A DNA stretch of 64,000 nucleotides. Source: Scalesia atractyloides. Taxonomy: Eukaryota > Streptophyta > Magnoliopsida > Asterales > Asteraceae. Positions 21,231 through 31,593 of the stretch are shown here, piece by piece. The first letter of the stretch is position 1; each line of letters opens with the position of its first letter. The position numbers were made by a program, and so were the translations under genes. Below the pieces are notes generated by a model that saw only the letters and a program-made list of their open reading frames with translations, ran no database searches and was not told the DNA's origin. The DNA is taken from positions 34,287,476 through 34,351,475 of the forward strand of contig CAMTDV010000022.1 of assembly GCA_947069175.1 (NCBI GenBank), written 5' to 3'.

Positions 21231-23045
21231 TCACACCATGAATTATCCTTCAAAGCCATCTGATAATTTTTTTGGCTCTATCTGAGAGATAAAGCACTCG
21301 TGTAGACTAAGATTGTATATCTCTTCCTGCTTGATTTTAGAAAAAAAAAAAACACTGCATCTCTGAAATACTTCTTCGCGTTTGCACTCCGACATTTGGA
21401 TTCCCAATAAGATTATCAATAGGATCATAGATCTTTGTTCTAGGAACTGGGATGGCCGGAGCCTGTAGATTGTTTCCTAAATTTGATTGAATCTCCCCCT
21501 CAGCACTTGCATTAATGCTAGCTTCAGAATTACTGGAACCAACTTCATTGGGGAACTGAACAACGGCAACATCATTTACTAACGAATACTCAGCAACTAG
21601 ACCCCCTGATCTGGCATTCAGAGTCACGTTTATCAGAATACTTGCTCTCCAGCTAGCATCCACTTCATCTTTATCTACAAGATGTGTGTAGGCAACCTCA
21701 TAATCTTTTTCTGAAACATCAGGAAGATCAAATGAATCAAATAATTTCTTATAATCTTACCCATTGTTGGGCCAAATTCGGACGGTGGAGGATTGTAACT
21801 CAAAGGAGTTATATCAAACACGACTTATAAACACATTTGTTTGGAGCCCCATTAGCGTAACCCAGAAACAAACCTATCTCTCCAAGTTCACCCCTTTTAG
21901 GAGTATCCTTGGTGCGTTTGATAACACATTTGATCCCAAAGGTTTGAAACCCTGCTAAATTAGGTTTCTTGTTTTCAAGTAATTCATAACAAGTTTTATC
22001 TTCTCTTTTGACCATAAGCATATGGTTAAGCACATAGCATGCAGTGTTTACCGCCTCGGTCCAAAAGAAAATTGGTAACTTAGATTCAGAAAGTATAGTA
22101 CGGGCCGCCTCAATCAGGGTACGGTTCTTCCGTTCTGCAACTCCATTCTATTGAGGAACATACGAATCACTGAACTGATGAACAATTCCCATTTCATGAA
22201 ATAACTTGCCCATATGTTGTGTTTTAAATCAGTGTCGTTGTCACTTCAGATTTTCTAATAGGAAGTGAATAATTTTTCTCAAGTTGTTTAAATAAATCTC
22301 TTAAATTTCCATGAGTTTGTTCCTTTGTTTTTAAGAAGAATATCCATGAATATCGTGAGAAATCGTCAGTGACAACAAGATAGTAAGACATTCCACCAAT
22401 GCTAGCAACATGAATTGGGCCAAAAAGATCCATGTGTAGCAATTCAAGTGGTTTTTGGATCGAGTTAACAGTTTTCGGTTTGTGAGGCTTTCGTTTAGTT
22501 TTTCCTTTTCACACGATTCACATTTATTGTGCATGTTAAAACGGCGTAAAGGAACCCCAACACTAAGTTGTTTTTCACTAAGTTGATCATTTTTCGCAGG
22601 TGCACATGGCCCATTCGTCTATGCCAAAGGTAAGATTGATCTTCAATCGCTTTCTAGAGTAAACAAGTCACTAGAGTAGATGAGTTGACCAACGGGCACA
22701 TATCCATAACATATGTGTTATTCACCCATGGAGCCCTCATAATGATCCAATCCTCAGGAACAGCAAATCTAGGACGCAATACAAATCAAGCTTTACCGGT
22801 GAACAGCATCGTGTACTTGTTATCGCAAATTTGAGATACCGACATCAAGTTATGCTTCAATTCTTCAACGTAGTTCACTTTGTGCAGCGTTATCTTTCCA
22901 TTTGTCATCGATCCTTCACCTGTGATATAACAACCTTTCTCACCAGCAAAATTAACATAACCACTACAAATTTGTTTTAAATTATTCAACAACTCCTTAT
23001 TCCCTGTCATCTGTCTAGAATAGCCACTATCGATATACCAAATAT
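21231..23045 (-). pseudogene. pol: E2 pol, N-terminal half: protease, integrase and linker, broken
   Basis: The protease motif YIDSGYSRQMTGN lies near 23035-22990. The pre-integrase domain follows (WHRRMGHVHLRKM, near 22620), then the zinc CxxC region (MHNKCESCEKEK, about 22530-22495). The integrase core begins with LHMDLFGPIHVASIGG (22440), whose VVTDDFSRYSW holds the first Asp. GVAERKNRTLIEAARTIL near 22140-22090 holds the Glu; a TAG replaces a Gln in the PQQNG motif, the same place as the nonsense change in E1. FLGYANGAPNK ends the domain near 21840. The linker (21790-21231) is poorly conserved and has several stops. Confidence 0.82.
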
Positions 23046-26000
23046 AGATAGCCTTCTTCAGTTGTTCCTATATTCACCAACAAGGAAATTAGTTAGAATG
23101 TGGGACCCAAGCCACGATGGTCTTGGTTCATCCTATTTCGTCTACATAGGAAAACTCCTTGAGATAACCGCCACTACGACTTCGACCTACATTTCCACTT
23201 CGGTTGATGGAGTGGTTCCCACCAAATCGAGCATTATACGGGGTGGGCGGTCTGTTGTAATATCCAGAGTTTCCAAAATTTCAGCTTCCATGGTTTTGAT
23301 ATCCGTAATTTTGATTTCTCAGAATCTCAAAATTTCTACCAAAACTAGGAGTATCATTGTTTCTTGAGAATGGTTTTGGTTGGTTAACCGAGTGCATTCG
23401 TTGATTGTGAAATCGAGGAGGTGACGCACAACGGTCATTTACAAACTGGTTCTGAGCATGAGGTCTAACATAGTTGTCTAGATCCTCCAGAACATTGAAC
23501 ACTCTTGAAATTGGAAAGTAACACGATTTTGGCATCAATGAAGTGCTTTCTCACGAGCATCATGTTTTTGTGACGAACTTTCCGATCCACAACCAGGAAA
23601 AGTATCAAAGGGTCCCTCCCTTTGATCCTGACATTGTTGTGATTTAAAAACAGGTTTTGTTTCTTGTTTAACCACAATAGCTTTTTCAACCTTTTGATTT
23701 TTATTGTTTTTCTTTTCAACATTTGTTGCTTCATTTTGAGGTTTTTCAACAAATGGTTTCCTCTGATCAGGATCAACGAGGGATTTACTCTTGTCATCTG
23801 GATAATCTGCGGCCAAGTGTCCCTTTCTGCGACACTTGTAACATTGGCGAATTTTCGCAACATTCTTTGGACGTTTTTCTTGACTGGTCAAGATGACTGA
23901 ACCTTTGTGAGATTTTTCAAAATTTGAGTGACAAACTCAGTGTTCAACACTTTTTCCATTTTCTCTACCTCTTGATTAAAATCTTCCCCATTTACAAATT
24001 CGGTTTTAGGAACCCCTTTTAAATTCTTTTGAGGTTTCCCACAAGATTTTGGTTTTAGCATTTTGAACTTGATTAAAAATATCAAAAACTTTATTACTTA
24101 TCAAGTTTTCAATGTTTTCAAAATTTAGTTCACTTTTCTTTATGGCTTCACTCATATTCGATTGTTCTGAGTCCGAAGCTACTTCAAGCTCAGATTCATA
24201 TTCACTTTGTGGTTCAACGGTCAGAGGAGTCATTGGCACAAAGTTGGCCAACTCAGGGTCAACGCTTGCCATCAGGTATAGTTATGATTAGTCGGTGGAG
24301 TCACTTTACTAAACCCAATGCCAAACATTTCTTCCTCTGTCTCTTTCAGACGTTGGCTATTAATGCAAAAATTCATCACTTCAGTTGAGTTACCAAACTT
24401 TTCAATTTTTCTTTGCAAATCTAAAATTATATTATCTTTTTCCAAAATGATTTTATTCTTTTCTAAAACACAATTTTGATTTAATTCAAGTTCGGATTTT
24501 AGCTCGTGATTTTTAAGAGTTGCTTATGCCACACGTATTTCAAATTAGAGATATCATTCTTCAATGCTTTTATCTTAATTTAGTGTTCCTTGTCCGAACA
24601 AGATAAAACTTTAATGAGTTCTATGGATTTTTCAAGATCAGTAACCAGATTTGTGTTATGTAGTGCGTATCTATCGATCTTAGTAACAAACTCTATGCAT
24701 CTAGCACAACGCGTATCTACAGGAGTCGGTTTGACCTTAATCCCAGCAATGAATGCACAATCCTCCTTTCACGTGGAGCTTTCTCCCAACTTTTGAGCTT
24801 CAGCATCATGAATTCCTTCATTTCAGGTGTTGATATCTTGAACTCGAAACTTTCAATCTTTCCTTTATTTTCTGAACCTTTTGTTTCTTCTTCATTCAAG
24901 CTTTCTTCATTTTCAACAACTTTACTAACTTCCAATTCTTCACCCATAACCTCAGCTACAACAACAAGTTCCTAGCTTCTTCCATAATCTCTTTACACAC
25001 TTATTCTTCGATAATTTTAGCCATAAAGGCTAGTGAAACAATAGCCCCCAAGATATTTTACAAGGAACAACCCCAATCATATGGTTCGGTAACTTCTTGT
25101 AGAGGCTGAGCTACCAAGGCATTGTTTGTAGAAGGATTAAGATTATCTGAAGCATTTGATCGAGAATTTGACGTTGAAGCACTTGAGGAATTTGTATGAG
25201 TTCTAGAGTTGTTTCCATTTTGGTAATTGTTTTCTCTGTTGGATCTTTCCATCTTGGGCTTCCGAAAACCCTTGCATAATGCCCATAGATATTACAGTTG
25301 TAATACTTTACTTTTGTCATATTTATCCTCATTCGAGTCTTAGTTTGACCACCAATGAATTTCTTACACGTTTTCATAAGGAACTTCTTAGCTCTTCTTA
25401 CCAATAACGCCATATTGAGTTTAAGATCAAGTTCTTCCATTTCATCTTGATCTATTTGGTTAAAATCTTCATCAAGACTAGATTGCTCAACAAGCTTCCC
25501 AAGACAAAAGTTTTCATACGCTGTCATGAGGACGCCACAAGACTCATGTTTACTTCTATTAACTTTAAGCAATTAGGATCCAACTTTGGAATGTTAACAC
25601 TAGCTGCTTGAGATTTCTGACTTCCACTAGATGAATACATTCCCTGATTTGAATTAACAATAACGCTCGAACCATTTGCATTATTTCTTATAAAAGCATG
25701 GTGACTTGCAGGATCTTCATTTCCTGGCATAAAGCAACACTAGCTCCGCGATTTCCTCCCTTTTCAGTGGTTTTTGAAGCCTTATATAGCTAAGGATCTT
25801 GAATCTTTTTAAAGTTAGAGGCTTGATCTTCCATGTTCCAAGCATAAACCTTCAGCTTCTGAACAACGTTCTCCAATGAAAGCTCATCATAGAGAATACC
25901 TTCTCTAATTAAGGCAGTGTACATGTTCCATTCACTAGGTAGACAGTTCAAGAAGTTCTCAACTTTCTCAAACTCTGTGTAATGATCCTCTTCACTACGA

Positions 26001-26497
26001 TCAAGCTCGCTTAGCAGGTGATAATACCTATTCACGGTGTCATCAAAAGATTCATTCCTTAAGGCTTTAAACACAACAAATTGAGTCTTCAGACGTTCTA
26101 AACGTCTCTTCTTATACATTGCATTTCCTTTATAATGTTCGATCATGCTATCCCATAACTCCTTTGAGATATTTCTTTTGTGAAAAACATGGAGTATGGA
26201 TTGCGTAAGAGCCATAGTTATCATGGTCATTGCTCGTTTTTCACATTCATAGAATTTTTTCTACTCATCTATCAGTGCCAGATAAGTATCAATCATTAAA
26301 GTTTTAATCGGTGTAGCTCCACATCCTTTTGCAATACATAGCCAAATCTTGATATTCTTATCTCTCACATGTCTTTCAAAACGTTCCTTCCATTCTGGTA
26401 AATCCAGTTAGTTTATCAATAAAGAAGGTTTGTCGTTACTCCCCACTTCAACGTTGTGTTGAAGATTTTGAACCATTGCGGTTAGATTGTTTGCCAT
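23046..26497 (-). pseudogene. gag: E2 gag (UBN2-type Copia gag with two damaged zinc knuckles), broken
   Basis: It starts at the ATG at 26497 (MANNLTAMVQNLQHNVEVG). A stop follows at about codon 30, then LDLPEWKERFERHVRDKN and the UBN2 core (ISKELWDSMIEHYKGNAMYKK, about 26160). The first knuckle near 25300 has lost two Cys (YYNCNIYGHYARVF). A coiled-coil, charge-rich region covers roughly 24950-24020. The second knuckle near 23850-23810 has its last Cys replaced by Tyr (CYKCRRKGHLAADY). A polar tail follows up to the protease. Several frameshifts divide it. Confidence 0.78.
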
Positions 26498-27301
26498 TTG
26501 AAAGAGATTAGAAAGAGACGTAAGGTTCACTGTGGGTTATAGCAGGTTTAAACAGAAAGTTCTGCTTGAAAAAGTTTCTATGTCCAGAAAGTTCGGAGAA
26601 CAACGAGTGAATTAGAAAAGCATGGAATGAAATGTCCGGAGATTTATCAGAGGGTAAAACCCGGATCTATAACCTGATTTGAAACACAAACTCGGACACA
26701 CCACCTAAGACTTAAACTCGGAACCTAATGACCCCAATGCCTTAAATTCAGAAAACACACACACACACTTAAACTCAGACAGATTTGAGGGACTCAAATT
26801 CGGAAACCCATAAAATCGGACAAATAACCAACTCTTAAACTCAGAGGAGTCTAAGAAGAAGTTAAACTCGGAAACTTTCAAAACCAAACAAGATATCAAA
26901 TCTGGCATTACTATTTATTAGTAATCCGGACAGATTATTCCAGATGTGAAAAACCAGCTTCCGGATATCTCACCAATGTGACTTCACACTAGATCACCAA
27001 TAATCCGGAAACATAAACAATAAACTAAACACGGAAAGCTTTTAAAAAGATCAAATAAGGAATCTTTTACCAACCTTCAAAAACCCAATAAGAACTTCAT
27101 AAACCTCTGTAAAAAACCAGATGAAGGTAAAACCTAAAAAGCTCTATCTTAATCAAAATTGATCATCAACTCACTAGAAATCAACAAAGAATCATGAACA
27201 ACTCACAAAAACTCAGTAAGTAAGCACTAAACCTAATCAAAAGATGATATTTCTCACAAAAACCTTCAAACCAAGAACACCTACAGTAATATGAGCACAC
27301 T
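26498..27301 (-). other. E2 5' untranslated leader
   Basis: Non-coding DNA between PBS and gag with scattered CCGGA and ACTCGGA motifs (26600-27010), echoing the TCCGGAT-rich leader of E1. No RNA gene or convincing ORF. Confidence 0.6.
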
Positions 27302-27313
27302 GCTCAGATACCA
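27302..27313 (-). other. E2 primer-binding site
   Basis: The minus strand reads TGGTATCTGAGC, one base from the Met-tRNA-type PBS, right next to the LTR end. Confidence 0.8.
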
Positions 27314-27315
27314 CA

Positions 27316-27687
27316 TGTACGTCACCTAATCCAAGGATCTCACTCACAAATACAATCACTAGGTGAGCGGAATCCACCTAGCAATCACCACTGTAGGATT
27401 ATGTATCACGAATCAAGATGAATAAGAGAAATCAAAGAATACACAGAGTATTCTTTGATGTAGAAGATGAATGACGTCACATACACAGTAGCCGCCAGAC
27501 AAACACACACACTAATGATTAGGGTTTTCTTTCTACACAAACATTCCACAAAAGAACTGCTATCTTATCTATTCCACTAAATGGTTATATACAAGATATA
27601 ACCGGATACACTTGTCTGGATAACAATACGAGGCCCAAGGCCCATAAAACTTGAAACTCGGACTAACATACATCTACTAAAGCCCGG
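27316..27687 (-). repeat. E2 5' LTR, truncated at its outer end
   Basis: It ends (minus strand) at GACGTACA beside the PBS. A TATA-like TATATAAC lies near 27585. The part beyond 27544 matches the 3' copy for roughly 80 bases and then diverges by indels. It stops abruptly at AGCCCGG (27687), where Gypsy LTR-end sequence starts. GGCCC motifs lie near 27632-27645. Confidence 0.7.
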
Positions 27688-28119
27688 TTTGGGTGTGACA
27701 AATTGGTATCAGAGCCATAACTATAGGGAATTAAGAAAATTGCCATGATTTTGACCTAGTATATAGTTTAGGAACCATATTGACTATTCTTGTTCATGCT
27801 TAAAACTACTTGAATTCTCCCTACAAGTTTCTTATCTATTATCTTTTGATCTCAAATACACATGTCTTTCCTAAGGCAACCACAATACAATGAGGATTTG
27901 AAGACACTCTTATTTCACCACCGAGACGATCTCACCAAAATAGGCGTGAAAACCCACAATTTTTTGTGAAGTCCCTCAATCCGGGAAATTAATTTTCACG
28001 AAATTACGCCATCAAGTTAGGAATGATATCCATATCTTGATGGAAAATTTCCATTTCATACTCTAGTGGACCCTTACCAACGAGTCAGAATTTGCTTCTC
28101 GTATGGTAAGTACCAACCA
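27688..28119 (+). mobile_element. GA: Gypsy remnant, LTR tip, PBS and leader
   Basis: GGGTGTGACA (27691-27700) matches the LTR end of E3, and TGGTATCAGAGCC at 27704-27716 is the PBS. The following bases are Gypsy-type leader. E3 is inserted at 28119/28125, and the leader seems to resume at 39067. Confidence 0.7.
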
Positions 28120-28124
28120 CGTTT
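28120..28124 (+). repeat. Target-site duplication of E3, left copy
   Basis: CGTTT lies directly before the TGTAACA LTR start. The same five bases follow the right LTR at 39062-39066. Confidence 0.9.
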
Positions 28125-28297
28125 TGTAACATTTGTATAAATCGGGTCTCCAAAACCCGCTCCGTTTTGTAATCAAATACCAAGTTATGAAATTACATTA
28201 AGTATTTATGAGTATTTTGAGTTTAAACGTTACATAATTAATATATAAACTAAACTATAAAAATTATACTTGATAAAAAGTTAAAATAAAATAAATA

Positions 28298-28387
28298 AAA
28301 AAATTTGTAGCTGACCGGACTCGAACCCAGGTCAACTGCCTCCAACAACCTATCAACCAATCCTTTAACCACTCCGCCACCAATTGT
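28298..28387 (-). ncRNA. Antisense class-II tRNA-like unit in the E3 5' LTR
   Basis: The minus strand shows an A box (TGGCGGAGTGG) and a perfect B box (GGTTCGAGTCC), separated by 41 bases. The B box lies in a stem formed by GACC and GGTC. A run of seven Ts follows about four bases after the unit (28303-28297). That is a complete Pol III layout. The long variable region resembles Ser/Leu tRNAs. The acceptor and anticodon stems do not fold well, so a functional tRNA is unlikely. Confidence 0.6.
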
Positions 28388-29218
28388 TTTCTGTTAACAT
28401 TATGAAAACAATTGAGTTTTATGCGCAAACACAAATTAACGGTTAATGATATCTGAATAACGGAAATCGGTACACCGAATCGCCAAATCAGTTTTGGTTC
28501 GTTTAGCTGTCTTATAACCGATGAATATCGGTTTCTAATTAAGTTCAAATTGAATGAACTTCAAGTTTCGGGTTTTGAAACCGAAAGGCATTCAAACTTC
28601 AAATAATTCAGGTTCCAATCATTATTACGATTCAGAACCGTCTCAAATACATTCCAATTCCTTTTCGTCGCGTTTTCAAGTCTTTTGAACACAAAAAAAA
28701 TCTGTCGCCGGAATTCTCTGCAAATCTCACCGGAAAACCGGGTTCAACACAAACCAGTAAGAATTTCCTCTCTTGCTGTTTCAATCTATTGTTAGGACTC
28801 TACTAACATTAACCCGTCACTCAAAATCAGTCACAGAAGACTTTGTTGGATTTTCTGGGTTCGCCGGAGAAAATCTGGAATTTGCCGGAAACACGCTAGT
28901 TAACGGTAAACACATTCAACCGAGCTAATAATCCATGAACTCTGGTTCAATTTCAAATCTAATTCTTTAATTCTGTTGTTAGACCCTCCCAGCCGAAGGT
29001 CCAAAAACAGAGTTGCCTGTTCTCGCCGGACTTCCTGAAGAAGACGACCTGTCCGGTATTTCCTTTCCCCAAACTGTTCGGTTTGTACATTTAAACGAGT
29101 AGTCATGTTATTTAAGTAGTTAGACCATGAACCAGTTGTCTGAGTAAAAACCGGTAATCGTAGTGAAGAAGACGAATCTAAAAACGGGATAAGAGTAAAT
29201 AAAATTCGGATAATTAAC

Positions 29219-29634
29219 GGGTTAGACACACAGTCCAGCGGTGGACTGTGTGCAAAGTTTATATACAAGTCCCGAGTTCGATCCTTACTACACACACACT
29301 CTGCGTAATAACATTCCTTTTTATTTATGAACTAACCGGGTTAGAGTGGGTAGTTGTTAAGTATAATATAAATCAAGAATATAACCGGGTTAGACACACA
29401 GTCCAGCGGTGGACTGTGTGCAAAATAAACTACACGTCGCGCGATCGAGTCCCGTCACAAGCACCGGTTCAATGAGATTAAAACGTTTTGCAAAATAAAG
29501 GAATTTTCGGTAAATTCGAATAAGTGTATAAATATAATTAAAACTGGATTTCTAACGGGTTAGTCACGTAGCTCAGTTGGTAGAGCTACGTGCGCGTGAA
29601 CGGAAGGTCACCGGTTCGAATCCCGCTTGGCGCA
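29219..29634 (+). repeat. Three divergent ~169-bp hairpin/B-box modules in the E3 5' LTR
   Basis: Units start with GGGTTAG at 29219, 29387 and 29557 (spacing 168 and 170). Each is followed by a perfect hairpin: stem CACACAGTCCA with loop GCGG in the first two, stem CACGTAGCTC with an 8-base loop in the third. Each then has a B-box-like word: GAGTTCGATCC, a degenerate ATCGAGTCC, and a perfect GGTTCGAATCC. All three look tRNA-derived. Confidence 0.7.
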
Positions 29635-29707
29635 AGTATTACCGCTGACCGAACCGGTCAACGGTCAACGGTCAACGGTCAAGCAGTAAAAAAATATTAT
29701 TTTTTTT
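29564..29707 (+). ncRNA. tRNA-like Pol III unit (third module, E3 5' LTR)
   Basis: A perfect A box (TAGCTCAGTTGG, 29569-29580) and B box (GGTTCGAATCC, 29613-29623) are followed by a T8 run near 29700-29707. A GCTC/GAGC D-stem is present, extended to 10 bp. The 5' acceptor strand does not pair with the 3' TTGGCGC, so this is a tRNA relic or SINE-like head. Confidence 0.5.
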
Positions 29708-30201
29708 AAATATTTATTTGTTTAATTTAAATTAAATCAATTAAAAATACTTAAAAATAACATTTTTAAGGATAGAAAATAGCCATAAACTCACAAAAAT
29801 ATATCTAAAAATCCCATTAAAATCTTTAATAAAATCCATCCATTTAATATATTTTTTCCCATTATTATTTAGGTTAGTAATTTCTCGTTGACTCGCTTCG
29901 TCTAAATCGTGCACATCTCACCATCTCAAATCCAACGCAACCAATGTGAGTGAACCCTTCAAATTCCCCGTTTTAATTACGTTTTTGGGGTATATCATGT
30001 GTCTTGTTCATTTACATATTATAACTAAGTTATTGTGCATATATCATATCATGACATGTGTGTTAGTTGTTGCTGTTAAGTAGTCATTATTGTTTGCAAA
30101 TCATTATTTCAGTACATGCAATTGCCGAGGCCGTAGCTCCCCACCCATCGAGGTTGAGTTTGATCCCCATTTTATTATGCGGTTGATCAGGGCGTGCCCG
30201 C

Positions 30202-30310
30202 ACGATCGGCTCCGTTTGATTGAGCCTTGAGCGCACAGTTCAATATACATTTCCAGTTCATGCAATACGATCGGCTCCGTTTGATTGAGCCTTGATCGCA
30301 CAGTTCATTT
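30202..30310 (+). repeat. 65-bp minisatellite, two units (5' LTR)
   Basis: Two copies of a unit starting ACGATCGGCTCCG lie at 30202 and 30267. The 3' LTR holds four (38356-38600). Confidence 0.85.
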
Positions 30311-30781
30311 ATGTTAATTATTATGTGATGTTGGTATGTTCATATATGCTATCGATTGTTATCGTATGTTATAATTGTACTGATGTTTGCCAATGTTTGA
30401 TTTCATACATGTGCTCTTTTATGATTATGCACAATATTTTATTGATAAACTAACCAGAAAATTATTATCAAATGTTTATCTATAAGGTTCACTCGCCAAC
30501 TTATGTTGACCCAAAAACCTCCCATTTTTACACATGATACAGGTGAACCAGCAGCAGCTAGGAACCCATAGGACCTGGATTAGAAGAAATAAAACGATTT
30601 AGTATTTGGATTATGATGTTTGGTTATTTTCCTTTGTAATGAATGAACATGTTTGGATGTTTGAGAAATGTAACTTTGACTTCATTTAATTATGAAACAT
30701 AATAGTAAATGTCATGTGCTTTGGTGATAACCCAATTATGCCCCGACTCTTAATTCCGCTGCGGGTCGGGGTGTGACAGAT

Positions 30782-30794
30782 TGGTATCAGAGCC
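30782..30794 (+). other. E3 primer-binding site
   Basis: TGGTATCAGAGCC, four bases after the LTR, is the canonical Met-tRNA-type PBS. Confidence 0.92.
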
Positions 30795-31593
30795 ATGACT
30801 ATAGGGATATAGGATAGGTTATTAGACCCTTAGAGCCTATACTATAGTCGATTAGAAACTTATAAGAAATTTTTTTTTGTGTTATATGCCAAATTTCATG
30901 ATGTTTATATGTTTATGTTAAATGTTACGTTTGATATTGTTCAAGCATGTTCATAAGTATGTATTATCAAATAATGCCTATCATGAAATCGTATGATCAT
31001 AACATATCACATCCATGCAAGCACACACCACATCATGATTGATTTTACAATGATTTTCGTGTTTTCAAATCTCATCAAAGTGAGTTCTCATGACGGGCAT
31101 GTAGTAACTGGAAGGGTACTAGTACCGGTAGTCGGAACGTCCTGTCTAGGCTGGCATTCGTATAAATCCAAAATAAAGGACCAGTTTGCCTACCTGGGGA
31201 CTAACGATGAGAGTGCGAAATACTTATTAGGCCAAAGCATGCTATACCAAACGTCGTGAGAGCTAATCCCACTTTGAGTTGTCATTGTGTCTACACCTGG
31301 ACACGTTCCGACCAAAACATCTCATGAACATATTTTGTGGTTAGCATTCGGGGGATGCGAGTGTTAAATTGCCAATACTAAGGTGAATCCTACCAAGCCA
31401 ATAGCTATGGGGGCCCACATGACTATATAGGTGAAGGTAAGGGGGACATTTGAGGCCCAACATGAGCGAACCCAAGACATCCTTCGGATGTAGTTGCATT
31501 ATTGATATTTATGTTATTTTCATTTTCTTAAAGACACTTGACACCTTAAAAGATACCATAAACTCACAATCTTCTCATTTTATGATCCTGTAG
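30795..31593 (+). other. E3 5' leader
   Basis: Non-coding Gypsy leader with phrases (CTACCTGGGGACT, CCAAAGCATGC) that have counterparts in the E5 leader. No gene seen. Confidence 0.7.

Larger units (their letters stand above)
12982..27687 (-). mobile_element. E2: Ty1/Copia (Sirevirus-like) retrotransposon, degenerate, both LTRs truncated
   Basis: Read on the minus strand: LTR remnant (27687-27316), PBS (27313-27302), leader, gag, protease, integrase, RT, RNase H, conserved non-coding block, candidate promoter and intron, post-pol ORF, polypurine tract and a truncated 3' LTR (13310-12982). The gene order and extra ORF match E1, but the proteins are clearly a different family. Many stops and frameshifts are present. 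Confidence 0.85.
28125..30778 (+). repeat. E3 5' LTR (2654 bp)
   Basis: It starts TGTAACATTTG and ends GGGGTGTGACA. It contains an antisense tRNA-like unit (28298-28387), three hairpin/B-box modules (29219-29634), a T-run terminator-like site near 29700 and two 65-bp minisatellite units (30202-30310). The short ORFs inside are not genes. Confidence 0.93.

Noticed and set aside
28264..28548. 94-codon minus-strand ORF in the E3 LTR (also 36431-36715)
   Set aside because: It overlaps the tRNA-like unit, is conserved only because the LTRs are near-identical, and shows no domain. Not called a gene.
28900..29295. 131-codon minus-strand ORF in the E3 LTR (also 37067-37462)
   Set aside because: No recognisable domain or codon pattern; it lies over the hairpin modules. 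A chance frame in the LTR.
29564..29634. Functional tRNA gene
   Set aside because: The boxes are good, but the acceptor and anticodon stems do not pair. Kept only as tRNA-like.
28125..30778. Hammerhead ribozyme (retrozyme-type) or 5S promoter (Cassandra-type) in the LTR
   Set aside because: I looked for the CTGATGA/GAAAC core and for 5S internal-control words and found neither.
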